A DNA stretch of 22,544 nt from DASYTH01 sp035712165. Lineage in GTDB: Bacteria > Actinomycetota > Actinomycetes > Mycobacteriales > Pseudonocardiaceae. The notes under the pieces were generated by a model. That model made no database searches, was not told the DNA's origin, and saw nothing but the letters and a program-made list of their open reading frames with translations. Below, in pieces: positions 6,333 to 14,527 of this stretch (position 1 is the first letter of the stretch; every line of letters starts with the position of its first letter). Both the position numbers and the translations under genes were made by a program. The stretch is from positions 1-22,544 of the forward strand of contig NZ_DASTBH010000399.1 in NCBI RefSeq assembly GCF_035712165.1, written 5' to 3'.

Positions 6333-7538
6333 TCAGCGCACCGGCAGCGGTAGGCCGGGTACCGGAAGCGGCGCGTCCAGGCAGGAGATCTTCGCGCGCA
6401 CCGCCCCGGTCGGGCTCGCCTCGCCGGCCGAGTTCGGGACGTTGTCCCGGCGCGCGCCGTCCGAGTGCGTGACGCACAGCCGCCGGTCGGACAGGAACGG
6501 GCTGGTCGGGAACTCCATCGGACCGCCGTTGCGCAACCGGGTGGTGGCGTCCGGCGCGTTGCGGAACACCTCGATCGCCGTGCCGCCCGCGGTCACCACC
6601 ACGATCGCGTTGCGCTCGTTGGCCGTCGCCCACACGTTGCCGGCCCGGTCGATCGCGATCCCGTCCGCGCCGTCCAGATACGGGTGCACGACCACGATGT
6701 TGCTCAGGCACAACGTGTTCGGGGTGAACGTGGTGTCGCATCCGGTCGGGCTGCGCAGCGCGCCGCGCCGGTCGAACGTGACCCGCCAGACCGCGCCGCG
6801 CGCCGTGTCGGCGATCAGCAGCGACCCATCCCGGGTGAACGCCAACCCGTTGGCCACCAGATGCTGCGAGCCCGCCGTGTCGGCCGCCGCGCGCCCGGTG
6901 GGCGTGATGGTCACCTGACCGGGCGGCAGGCCGCGCACGTCCCGGCCGACCCCGCCCACTCCGTTGACCACGTTGACGTCGCTGACCATCGGCTGGACCC
7001 GGAACATCTCGGCCGGCACGCCGTCCGAGCCGACCCGCCACACCCGGCCCTGCCCGGTTCCGCCGTCGGACACCCACAGCGCGCCGGTCCGGTCGAACGC
7101 GAGACCGTTGGCGCCGGGCACCCCGGCGGCGAACACCGTCGAGGTGGGCGGGGTGGCCGCGTCCGGGGTGAACACGTGCACCTCGTCGCCGTCGGCCACG
7201 TACAGCCGGCCGCGGGCGTCGAACGCGATGCCGGCGGGGCTGCACGGAGCCGGGATGTTGCCGACCACCGCGGCCGCGCCGCCCCGGGCGGACACCCGCC
7301 AGACCGGGCACGGGTCGCCGCCGCGGCCGGCCGAGTAGAGGTTGCCGGCCTGGTCGCCGGTCAGCCCTTCCACGGCCAGTGGAGCGCCGAACACCGTGGT
7401 GAAGGTGGCGGCGCGGCCCACGGCCGCGACGGCGGCGGGGTCGGCGCCGGCCTGCGGGGCCGCCGTGCCGGCGGCGTCGCCGGCGACCAGCAGCGAACCC
7501 GCGGCGACGGCGGTGCAGAGCGTGGCGAGGAGTTTCAT
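6333..7538 (-). CDS. Secreted NHL/SMP-30-like beta-propeller protein
   Basis: The product has 401 aa and starts at ATG 7538 behind GGGAG. The first 30 residues (MKLLATLCTAVAAGSLLVAG, then an Ala-rich stretch) are a Sec signal peptide. The rest consists of repeated propeller blades of the form A-F-D-x-x-G-x-L-x-V-A-D: DQAGNLYSAG, GIAFDARGRLYVADGD, GLAFDRTGALWVSDGG, GLAFTRDGSLLIADTA, GIAIDRAGNVWATAN. Each is followed by a V-W-R-V-type strand. This matches NHL or SMP-30/gluconolactonase propellers. Paired cysteines (CPVW/PCSP and others) agree with export. An enzyme function cannot be assigned; ligand binding or lactonase activity are both possible. Confidence 0.85.
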   Translation of the reverse strand: MKLLATLCTAVAAGSLLVAGDAAGTAAPQAGADPAAVAAVGRAATFTTVFGAPLAVEGLTGDQAGNLYSAGRGGDPCPVWRVSARGGAAAVVGNIPAPCSPAGIAFDARGRLYVADGDEVHVFTPDAATPPTSTVFAAGVPGANGLAFDRTGALWVSDGGTGQGRVWRVGSDGVPAEMFRVQPMVSDVNVVNGVGGVGRDVRGLPPGQVTITPTGRAAADTAGSQHLVANGLAFTRDGSLLIADTARGAVWRVTFDRRGALRSPTGCDTTFTPNTLCLSNIVVVHPYLDGADGIAIDRAGNVWATANERNAIVVVTAGGTAIEVFRNAPDATTRLRNGGPMEFPTSPFLSDRRLCVTHSDGARRDNVPNSAGEASPTGAVRAKISCLDAPLPVPGLPLPVR

Positions 7539-7614
7539 GGGGGATCTCCCTGCGTGCGCTGAAGCGAGACGTCCGAAATGCGTGTGTTGACTACGCACCT
7601 CGGGTCCGCGGGGT

Positions 7615-7782
7615 TCAGCGCTTGGGATGCTCCGCCCGGCCCTCGTCCCGGACCGGTTGCGCCCGCTCGGTCCGTTCGCGCTCCTCACGCAGAATGCGAT
7701 CGAGGACCCCGGCTGCCCGGCGCAGCCGCCAGACCAGCAGCAGAACCAGAACGGCTCCGAGGCTGATCCAGAGTGCGGTCAT
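7615..7782 (-). CDS. Small membrane protein (55 aa)
   Basis: From ATG 7782 the product begins MTALWISLGAVLVLLLVWRL, a single membrane span at residues about 3-19. A charged amphipathic tail follows, rich in Arg and Glu (VLDRILREERERTERAQPVRDEG), which may form a short coiled coil in the cytoplasm. GGTGGA upstream is only a moderate ribosome-binding site; an in-frame ATG at 7839 would add 19 residues. I do not recognise a family. It lies between the MFS gene and the propeller gene on the same strand. Confidence 0.55.
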   Translation of the reverse strand: MTALWISLGAVLVLLLVWRLRRAAGVLDRILREERERTERAQPVRDEGRAEHPKR

Positions 7783-7875
7783 CGCGTCCACCCGGTGTTT
7801 TTCCGCTGCATCTGCACGTGAACGGTAACCCCGTACCACCCATTAATGCGACGTATGTCCCCCAGAAGGGTTAAA

Positions 7876-9105
7876 TTACACAGACGTTTGGTGCATTCTG
7901 CGTGGCAACGTTTCCCGCGCCGTGAGCCACAGCAGCGCGGCGGCCAGGCTCAGTGCGCCGGTCAGTCCGAACGCGGCGGCGAACGACGTCCGGTCCACCA
8001 GGAACCCGGCCAGCACCGGCCCGAGCACCGCGCCGACGTCCATCGTCATCTGGGACACGGCCAGCACCTGACCACCCCGGGCGCGGGAGCCGATCACGTC
8101 GGCGATCGCCGCCTGCTGCGGCGGGCTGAGCAGACCCGTGCCCAGTCCGCTGATCACGGTGGCCACCAGAAAGGTGAACACCGAGTCGGTGAACCCGACC
8201 CACACCGTTCCCACCCCGGCCGTGACCAGACCGGCCAGCACCAGCGGCTTGCGGCCGATCCGGTCGGACAGCCGCCCGGACAGCGGCAGCATCACCACGT
8301 TCCCCGCGGCGTACACGGCGAACGCGGTGCCGGCGAAGGCCTCCTCCTGGTGCAACGCCTCGATGATGAACAGCGGCGTGAGCGCCACCCGCACCCCGAA
8401 CGCCGTCCAGCCGTTGGCGAAGTTGGCCACCAGCGCCGCCCGGTAGGTCGGATGCCGCAGCGCCTGGCGCAGGCTCGCGGTCGGCCGGTCCGGGTCGTCG
8501 TCGGCCGCCAGCAACGTGGAGTGCCGCAGGAAGAACCACACGATCGCGCTCGCGATGACCAGCGTCACCGCGTACACCACGAACGGCGCGCGCAGCGAGA
8601 TGGCGATCAGCCCGCCGCCGATCAGCGGGCCGGTGACGTTGCCGAGCAGGAAACCGGTGCCCCACATGCCGGACGCCCGGCCGCGCAGCGGCGCCGGGGT
8701 GACCCGGATCAGCAGTCCGAACGCGGACACCGTGAACATCGTCGAGCCGATGCCGGACAGCGTGCGCAGCGTGAGCAGTTGCCAGTAGGTCGTGGCCAGC
8801 GCGCACGCGCCGGTGGTCACCGCGACGATCAGCAGGCCGGCCAGGTAGACCCGGCGCTCGCCGAGCAGCGTCACCAGCCGGCCGCTGGCCGGGGCGAACG
8901 CCAGCCGGCTGAACGCGAACGCGCTGATCACCAGCGACGCGGCGGTCACGCTCACGTCGAAGCCCCGCGCGAAGGCCGGCAGGGCCGGCGCCACCAGCGC
9001 GAACCCGACCGCGATCACGAAGTTGGCCGCGACGATGACCCACACCTCCCGGGGCAGTCGTCCGACCTGCGCGGACGGCTGCGCCGGCTCCACCGCTGTG
9101 CTCAC
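7876..9105 (-). CDS. MFS transporter, drug-efflux type
   Basis: The product has 409 aa and starts at GTG 9105 with GGAGG about nine bases upstream. About twelve hydrophobic segments are visible. The canonical loop 2-3 and its pseudo-repeat are present as GRLVTLLGERRVYLAG and GRLSDRIGRKPLVLAG (the D-x-x-G-R-K/R signature of the major facilitator superfamily), and a motif-C-like G-x-x-x-G-P-x-x-G-G stretch lies in segment 5. Length and motifs fit the DHA1-type proton antiporters that export drugs or metabolites. The substrate is unknown. It follows the ABC exporter genes in the same direction with a 91-bp gap. Confidence 0.9.
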   Translation of the reverse strand: MSTAVEPAQPSAQVGRLPREVWVIVAANFVIAVGFALVAPALPAFARGFDVSVTAASLVISAFAFSRLAFAPASGRLVTLLGERRVYLAGLLIVAVTTGACALATTYWQLLTLRTLSGIGSTMFTVSAFGLLIRVTPAPLRGRASGMWGTGFLLGNVTGPLIGGGLIAISLRAPFVVYAVTLVIASAIVWFFLRHSTLLAADDDPDRPTASLRQALRHPTYRAALVANFANGWTAFGVRVALTPLFIIEALHQEEAFAGTAFAVYAAGNVVMLPLSGRLSDRIGRKPLVLAGLVTAGVGTVWVGFTDSVFTFLVATVISGLGTGLLSPPQQAAIADVIGSRARGGQVLAVSQMTMDVGAVLGPVLAGFLVDRTSFAAAFGLTGALSLAAALLWLTARETLPRRMHQTSV

Positions 9106-9196
9106 CCGTGGCCACCTCCGCTCGCGTCAACTCTGCCGGAGGCCGACGCATTCCGGCCGGCACCCGGGCTGGATGCCGGCTGGAGTGCGAACCGCG

Positions 9197-10789
9197 TCAG
9201 GTGACGTCGCGGCGGCGGAACCCGGCGAACCCGATCGCGATCGCCGCCGCCGCCACCGCGGCCAGCCACACCAGCGGTACGGCGGTGAACGCGGTGCCGG
9301 GCAGCTTCGGGGTGTGGGTGAACGGCGAGACGTCCAGCACCCACTGGTCCACCCCGATGATCGGGCCGACCAGACCGATCGCCACGAACGCGGCCAGCGC
9401 CGCCCAGCCGAGCACGCTGTACCTCGGCACCAGGCCGAACGCCGCGAACGCGATACCGGTGAGCACCATGGCCGCGGGCAGTTGGGCGAGCGCGGCGCCG
9501 AACACCCGGCCGAACTGGCCGAAGTCGCTCGCGGCGGCGTAGGACAGGCCGGCGGTCAGGCCCGCGACGATGAGCAGGAACGCGCTGCCGGCCAGGGCGA
9601 ACACCAGGTGGCTCAACGCCCAGCGGGTCCGGCTGACCGAGGTGGCCAGCACCGGCTCGGCGCGCAGCGCGGTCTCCTCGGACCGCAGCCGCATGGCCGC
9701 CTGGATGCCGTAGGCCGCCGCGATCATGGCCAGGAACCCCATCTCGGTGGCCATGAACGCGTCGGTCAGACCCTGCTGACCGCCCAGCTTGGTGATCATG
9801 TCCCGGGCCTGCGGGCTGTCCGCGAGCGAGCCGACGTTGGCCGCGATGCCGCCGAACACCAGGCCGGCGACCATGAACCCGGTCGCCCAGCCGACCAGCG
9901 CGCCGCGCTGCAGCCGGGCGGCCAGCGCCAGCGGGCTGGACAGGCCGGCCGCCGCCCGTGCCGGTCCCCGCCGGTCCGGCAGCAGGCCGGCACCCAGGTC
10001 GCGCCGGGCCACCAGCGCGAACGCGGCCACGACCAGCCCGGCCGCGAACACCAGCGGCAGCACCAGCACCCACCAGCGGTCCCCGGCGAACGGGCGGACC
10101 TGCGCCGACCAGCTCAGCGGGGACAGCCAGGAGAACCAGGACGGCCCGCCGGACCCGGTCGAGTCGCCGACCGCCCGGATCAGGTAGGCCGCGCCGAGCA
10201 CCGCGGTGGCGATCCCGGTCGCGGCCCGGGCGCCGGCGGTGAGCTGCGCGGCCACCGCCGCCACCGCGGCGAACACGATCCCGGTCGCCGCCCAACCCAG
10301 CCCGAAGGCGAACGAGCCGGCGGCCGGCAGTCCCGGGCTCATCAGCCCGACGGCGCTGAGCAGGCCCAGCACCAGGCTGGCGCCCGTGGCCACGATCAGG
10401 GCCGCGGCCAGCGCGGCGTAGCGGCCGACCACGGTCGCGCCGATCAGCTCCAGCCGGCCGCTCTCCTCCTCGGCCCGGGTGTGCCGCACGGTGACCAGGA
10501 TGGTCAGCACGGCCACCATCGCCGCACCCAGCGCGACCAGCTTGTACAGGCTGATGGCGCCCAGCGAGGTGGGGTCGAACACCCACCCGTACAGCGCGAG
10601 CAGGGAGGGGTTGGCGTTGGCGCTGGCGCCCAGCGCCACCCGGGACTCGACGGTGGGGTAGAGCCCGATGGACGCGCCGGCCGAGCTGGCCGCGAACAGG
10701 ACGAAGACCAGGATCCAGGCGGGCAGCAGGATCCGGTCGCGGCGCAGCGCCAGGCGCACCAGCGACCACGTGCCCACGAACGCGGTCAT
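9197..10789 (-). CDS. ABC-2-type exporter permease
   Basis: The product has 530 aa and about twelve hydrophobic spans in two similar halves, as in actinobacterial polyketide- or antibiotic-export permeases. ARAEEESGRLELIGAT (about 104-118) and its counterpart LRSEETALRAEPVLAT are the conserved cytoplasmic segments of this family in each half. The start ATG 10789 overlaps the ATPase stop as ATGA, so the two are translated together. It should form the membrane channel with the ATPase encoded just upstream. The likely substrate is a hydrophobic antibiotic or lipid, inferred from the family only. Confidence 0.9.
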   Translation of the reverse strand: MTAFVGTWSLVRLALRRDRILLPAWILVFVLFAASSAGASIGLYPTVESRVALGASANANPSLLALYGWVFDPTSLGAISLYKLVALGAAMVAVLTILVTVRHTRAEEESGRLELIGATVVGRYAALAAALIVATGASLVLGLLSAVGLMSPGLPAAGSFAFGLGWAATGIVFAAVAAVAAQLTAGARAATGIATAVLGAAYLIRAVGDSTGSGGPSWFSWLSPLSWSAQVRPFAGDRWWVLVLPLVFAAGLVVAAFALVARRDLGAGLLPDRRGPARAAAGLSSPLALAARLQRGALVGWATGFMVAGLVFGGIAANVGSLADSPQARDMITKLGGQQGLTDAFMATEMGFLAMIAAAYGIQAAMRLRSEETALRAEPVLATSVSRTRWALSHLVFALAGSAFLLIVAGLTAGLSYAAASDFGQFGRVFGAALAQLPAAMVLTGIAFAAFGLVPRYSVLGWAALAAFVAIGLVGPIIGVDQWVLDVSPFTHTPKLPGTAFTAVPLVWLAAVAAAAIAIGFAGFRRRDVT

Positions 10790-11712
10790 GACTTGACCAT
10801 GGCCGCGTGCCGGCCGGTCTCCCTGGCCAGGTCGTCGGCGTAGTGCCGGAGGAACAGCTCCTCCAGGGTGGGCGGCTGGCTGGTGAGGCTGCGCACGCCG
10901 GCCCGGGTGAGCAGGCCGAGCGCCTGGTCGAGGTCCTTGCTGTCCACGTCGAAGCGCACCCGGTTGCCGTCGACCCGCAGGTCGTGCACGCCGGGCAGGC
11001 CGGCCAGGCCCTCGGGCGTGCCGGCCAGCTCCGCCGAGATCGACGTGCGGGTGAGGTGGCGCAGGTCGGCCAGGGTGCCGGTCTCCACCGTGCGGCCGAG
11101 CCGGATGATGCTCACCCGGTCACACAGGGCCTCGACCTCGGCCAGGATGTGGCTGGAGAGCAGCACGGTGCGGCCGCGCCCGCGCTCCTCGTTGATGCAG
11201 TCCTGGAACACCGACTCCATCAGCGGGTCCAGCCCGGAGGTCGGCTCGTCCAGGATCAGCAGTTCCACGTCGGAGGCGAGCGCCGCGATCAGCGCCACCT
11301 TCTGCTTGTTGCCCTTCGAGTAGGCGCGACCCTTCTTGGTCGGGTCGAGGTCGAAGCGGTCCAGCAGGTCGGCCCGGCGTTGCTCGTTCAGGCCGCCGCG
11401 CAGCCGGCCGAGCAGGTCGATCACCTCGCCGCCGGACAGGTTCGGCCACAACGAGACCTCGCCGGGCACGTAGGCCAGCCGGCGGTGCAGCGTGACGGTG
11501 TCCCGCCACGGGTCGCCGCCGAGCAGGCTGACCGTGCCGGAGTCGGCCTTGAGCAGGCCCAGCAGAACGCGGATCGTGGTCGACTTGCCGGCCCCGTTCG
11601 GTCCGAGGAAACCGTGTACCTCCCCCTGGTGCACCGTCAGGTCGAGACCGTCCAGCGCGCGGGTCCGGCCGAACGTCTTGATCAGGCCGGACACCGAGAT
11701 TGCGGTTGTCAT
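10786..11712 (-). CDS. ABC exporter ATP-binding protein
   Basis: The product has 308 aa from ATG 11712 (GTG 11721 adds three residues). Walker A is GPNGAGKST (37-45), the signature is YSKGNKQKV (131-139) in place of LSGGQ, Walker B is LLILDEP (151-157), the D-loop is SGLD and the H-switch is SSH (186-188). The Q-loop Gln is replaced by Gly-Glu (YVPGEVSLWP), which I recall in this exporter subfamily. The C-terminal 80 residues form the accessory domain typical of DrrA-like ATPases. It overlaps the permease gene by four bases. It is divergent from the GbsR/MarR-type gene, with an operator between them, so export is probably repressor-controlled. Confidence 0.93.
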   Translation of the reverse strand: MTTAISVSGLIKTFGRTRALDGLDLTVHQGEVHGFLGPNGAGKSTTIRVLLGLLKADSGTVSLLGGDPWRDTVTLHRRLAYVPGEVSLWPNLSGGEVIDLLGRLRGGLNEQRRADLLDRFDLDPTKKGRAYSKGNKQKVALIAALASDVELLILDEPTSGLDPLMESVFQDCINEERGRGRTVLLSSHILAEVEALCDRVSIIRLGRTVETGTLADLRHLTRTSISAELAGTPEGLAGLPGVHDLRVDGNRVRFDVDSKDLDQALGLLTRAGVRSLTSQPPTLEELFLRHYADDLARETGRHAAMVKS

Positions 11713-11732
11713 GCCGGTCACGCTACGCTCGA

Positions 11733-11767
11733 TTCACAAAGTTGTGAAGTTGGAAAAACTTGTGAAG
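11733..11767. promoter_or_regulatory. Operator TTCACAA-AG-TTGTGAA plus third half-site
   Basis: A perfect 7-bp dyad at 11733-11748, followed by a third copy of the half-site TTGTGAAG at 11760-11767, exactly 18 bp after the first copy (11742-11749). The site fills the 54-63 bp gap between the divergent exporter and regulator genes, and the third copy touches the regulator's GAAGG ribosome-binding site. Regulation of both genes by the neighbouring regulator is the simplest reading. Confidence 0.75.
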
Positions 11768-11775
11768 GCGGTGCC

Positions 11776-12252
11776 ATGGCCAGCTCCGGGCGCGACGAGC
11801 CGGCCGTGGCGCGGTTCGTCGAACGGTTCGCGCTGGTGCTCACCGAAGCGGGAATCCCCCGGATGCCGGCCCGGGTGTTCGCCACCCTGCTGGCCATCGA
11901 GGACGGCAAGGCCACCGCCGCCGGACTGGCCGAGGCACTGGGGGTGAGCCCCGCCGCGATCTCCGGCGCGGTCCGTTACCTCGACCAGGTCGGCATGATC
12001 ATCAAGGCGCGGGACCCCGGTGAGCGCCGCGATCACTACGAGGTCACCGACGATCTCTGGTACGAGGCGTTCGGCAACCGGGACAAGCTGATGCGCACCT
12101 GGATCGGCGCGCTGGCCGACGGGGTGGCCGCGGTCGGCCCGCACACCCACGCCGGCGAGCGCCTGGCCACGACCCAGCGGTTCATCGAGTTCCTGCTCAC
12201 CGAGATGGTCACGCTGATGGAGCGCTGGCGGGAGCAGGAGCGGTCACGCTGA
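11776..12252 (+). CDS. GbsR/MarR-family transcriptional regulator
   Basis: The product has 158 aa and starts at ATG 11776 with GAAGG seven bases upstream. The winged-HTH core is clear: ARVFATLLAIEDGKATAAGLAEALGVSPAAISGAVRYLDQVGMI (about 34-77), then the wing KARDPGERRDHYEV. The C-terminal part (about 90-155) is a long helical dimerisation region. The pattern ISGAVRYL with an R-D-P-G-x-R wing fits the GbsR branch, which is common beside actinobacterial ABC-2 exporters. It probably represses the divergent exporter and itself through the TTCACAA dyad; the inducer is unknown. Confidence 0.9.
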   Translation: MASSGRDEPAVARFVERFALVLTEAGIPRMPARVFATLLAIEDGKATAAGLAEALGVSPAAISGAVRYLDQVGMIIKARDPGERRDHYEVTDDLWYEAFGNRDKLMRTWIGALADGVAAVGPHTHAGERLATTQRFIEFLLTEMVTLMERWREQERSR

Positions 12253-12305
12253 TCCACCCGCTGGCGGGCAGGACCAATCGTTGGCCAGTGCCGCTGCGGG
12301 AGCGG

Positions 12306-12764
12306 TCAGGTTGAATCGCGCTCGGCGAACCGGACCAACCGGCGGGCCAGCAGGGCGATCAGCGCGCGCAGCGCGGCCCGCGCCACCGGCCCGGAACCCG
12401 GGATCAGCTCGGCGAAGCTCCCCCGCCAGACCAGTTCGGTGCCGCCCTCCGGCCGCGGCGTGAGCACCACCTCGGCCCGGTAGTCGCGCACCGGCATCCA
12501 GGTCCGCAGCACGTAGCCGTGCCGGCGGTCCGGCTCGTAGGCCACCGTCTCCTCCCGCACCAGCAACGGCGGCAACCCCAACGCCCGGATGGCGCCGACC
12601 CCCGCGGGCGCCGGATCGCCGTGCCGCTCCCAGAACGACCGGGGGATCAGCGGCCGGGCCCACTCCGACCACCGGCTGCCGTCCGCCTCCAACGCGAACA
12701 GGGTGGCCGCGTCCGCGCTGCTCCGCGCCGTGACCTCGAAGGAGAACCGCTGGCCATCTGGCAT
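12306..12764 (-). CDS. SRPBCC-fold protein
   Basis: The product has 152 aa from ATG 12764, preceded by GAAGG at eight bases. The sequence follows the START/Bet-v1-like (SRPBCC) plan: a first strand FSFEVTARSSADAATLFAL, a W-S-E-W helix after it (about 32-39), the strand VGAIRALGLPPLLVREETVAYEP, then Y-x-L-R-T-x-M-P-V-R-D-Y and TELVWRGSF before a long C-terminal helix. This matches polyketide-cyclase/dehydrase-like hypothetical proteins that bind small hydrophobic ligands. No catalytic residue can be assigned. The gene is divergent from the DUF885 gene, with 83 bp between the starts. Confidence 0.8.
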   Translation of the reverse strand: MPDGQRFSFEVTARSSADAATLFALEADGSRWSEWARPLIPRSFWERHGDPAPAGVGAIRALGLPPLLVREETVAYEPDRRHGYVLRTWMPVRDYRAEVVLTPRPEGGTELVWRGSFAELIPGSGPVARAALRALIALLARRLVRFAERDST

Positions 12765-12847
12765 CTGGTGACCTTCCGTCGGAGCCGGTGCCGGCGATTC
12801 TGCCGCTATAGGTTGGCGGGTAGTCAGCCGACCCGAGGGGGACCCCG

Positions 12848-14527
12848 ATGACATCAGCGCCGGACCACGTCACCGCACTCGCCGACGAGCTGCTGGAGGT
12901 GATCCTGCGGGCCGATCCGGTCGAAGCCACCCTGTACGGCATCCCCGGCTACGACGAGCTGCTGCCGGATGCCTCGGAGGCAGGCGAGGCGGCGGTGCGG
13001 GAGCGGTTGGCCGACATCGCCGGCCGGGCGGCGCGCATCGACCCCGCCGGACTGTCCGCACCGGACGCGGTCACCCGATCCGTGATCGAGGGCCAGGCCC
13101 GGTCCAGGATGGACTGGCTGGACACCAGGTTCGTGGAGTACACGATCAGCGGGATCTTCATCACCCCGGCCGTCCAGCTGCTCGCGTCGCTGCCGCTGGT
13201 CACCTTCCCGGACACCGACCGGGCCGCGGCCTACGTCGCCCGGCTGGCCGCCATCCCGGACTACCTCGCCGGTCTGGCGCAGCGGCACCGGATCGGGGTC
13301 GCCGCCGGACGCTACCCGGTGCGCCGCCTGGTCGACTCCGCGATCAAGCTGATCGACCGGTACCTGGCCAACCCGGACGCCGACCCGCTGCGCCGCACCG
13401 AACTGCCGGACGCCGGTCTGTCCGCCGAGCGGGACCGGGTGCTGGCCGACCTGGTCCGGCCGGCCTATGCCGCCTACCGGGACGTGCTCGCCGGCGAGAT
13501 CCTCGGACACGGCCGGCCGGACGAGCGGCCCGGCGCATGCTGGCTGCCCGGCGGCGAGGAGATCTACGCCCGGTTCTCCCGGGTGCACACCACCACCGAC
13601 CGGACCCCGGAGGAGCTGCACCAGACCGGGCTCGACCTGATGGCCCAACTGGTCGAGGAGTACGCCGAGATCGGCGCGCGGGTGTTCGGGGTCAGCGACC
13701 AGCGGGAGATCTTCCGCCGGATGACCACCGACCCGGCCCTGCGCTGGACCGACGGCGCGGAGCTGATCGCGGCCGCCACCACCGCCATCGAGCGGGCCGA
13801 GGAGGCCGCGCCGCGCTGGTTCGGCCGGCTGGCCGCGCAGCGCTGCAAGGTCGAGCCGGTTCCCGAGGTCGACGCGCCCAGCGCGCCCACCGCGTACTAC
13901 ATGATCCCGTCGCTGGACGGCACCCGGCCCGGGATCTACTTCGCCAACACCGACAAGGCCGAGCAGCGCGACCGGTTCACCGCCGAGGTCATCGCGTTCC
14001 ACGAGGCCGTGCCCGGCCACCACTTCCAGCTCTCGATCACCCAGGAGCTGACCGGCCTGCCGCTGCTGCGCCGGGTGCTCGGCGTCAATGCCTACTCCGA
14101 GGGCTGGGGCCTGTACACCGAGCGGCTGGCCGACGAGATGGGCCTGTACTCCGGGGACCTGTACCGGCTCGGCATGCTCGCCATGGACTCGCTGCGCGCC
14201 GGCCGGCTGGTGGTGGACACCGGCCTGCACGCCAAGGGCTGGAGCCGGCAGCAGGCGATCGACTACCTGCGGGCCAACACCCCGCTGTCCGACCTGGAGA
14301 TCGGCAACGAGACCGACCGGTACACCGCCTACATCGGACAGGCGCTGTCCTACATGGTCGGCCGGCTGGAGATCCAGCGGATCCGGGCCCGCGCCGAGGA
14401 GGAGCTCGGCGCCGCGTTCGACATCCGCGCGTTCCACGACGTGGTGCTGGGCGGCGGCTCCCTGCCGCTCACCGTGCTGGCCGACGTGGTGTCCCGGTGG
14501 ACCGCCGAACGGCTCAACCCAGCTTGA
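12848..14527 (+). CDS. DUF885 family zinc-peptidase-like protein
   Basis: The product has 559 aa, the usual length for the family, and starts at ATG 12848 behind AGGGGGA. The metallopeptidase-like signature HEAVPGHH is at residues 385-392 (H385, E386, H391), and AYSEGWGLYTERLADEMG follows with E418 as the probable third zinc ligand. The upstream TAYYMIPSLDGTRPGIYFAN segment and the C-terminal AIDYLRANTPLSDLEIGNETDRY segment are also typical. No signal peptide is seen, so it is probably cytoplasmic. DUF885 proteins are generally uncharacterised, and peptidase activity is inferred from the zinc motif. CTATAG at 12806-12811 is a possible -10 region. The gene ends in a 14-bp tail-to-tail overlap with the next gene. 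Confidence 0.92.
   Translation: MTSAPDHVTALADELLEVILRADPVEATLYGIPGYDELLPDASEAGEAAVRERLADIAGRAARIDPAGLSAPDAVTRSVIEGQARSRMDWLDTRFVEYTISGIFITPAVQLLASLPLVTFPDTDRAAAYVARLAAIPDYLAGLAQRHRIGVAAGRYPVRRLVDSAIKLIDRYLANPDADPLRRTELPDAGLSAERDRVLADLVRPAYAAYRDVLAGEILGHGRPDERPGACWLPGGEEIYARFSRVHTTTDRTPEELHQTGLDLMAQLVEEYAEIGARVFGVSDQREIFRRMTTDPALRWTDGAELIAAATTAIERAEEAAPRWFGRLAAQRCKVEPVPEVDAPSAPTAYYMIPSLDGTRPGIYFANTDKAEQRDRFTAEVIAFHEAVPGHHFQLSITQELTGLPLLRRVLGVNAYSEGWGLYTERLADEMGLYSGDLYRLGMLAMDSLRAGRLVVDTGLHAKGWSRQQAIDYLRANTPLSDLEIGNETDRYTAYIGQALSYMVGRLEIQRIRARAEEELGAAFDIRAFHDVVLGGGSLPLTVLADVVSRWTAERLNPA

Noticed and set aside
7846..10843. Long plus-strand open frames (452 and 606 codons) opposite the MFS and ABC permease genes
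   Set aside because: They are His/Gln/Arg/Gly-rich antisense shadows; the minus strand has membrane transporters with clear motifs and good ribosome-binding sites.
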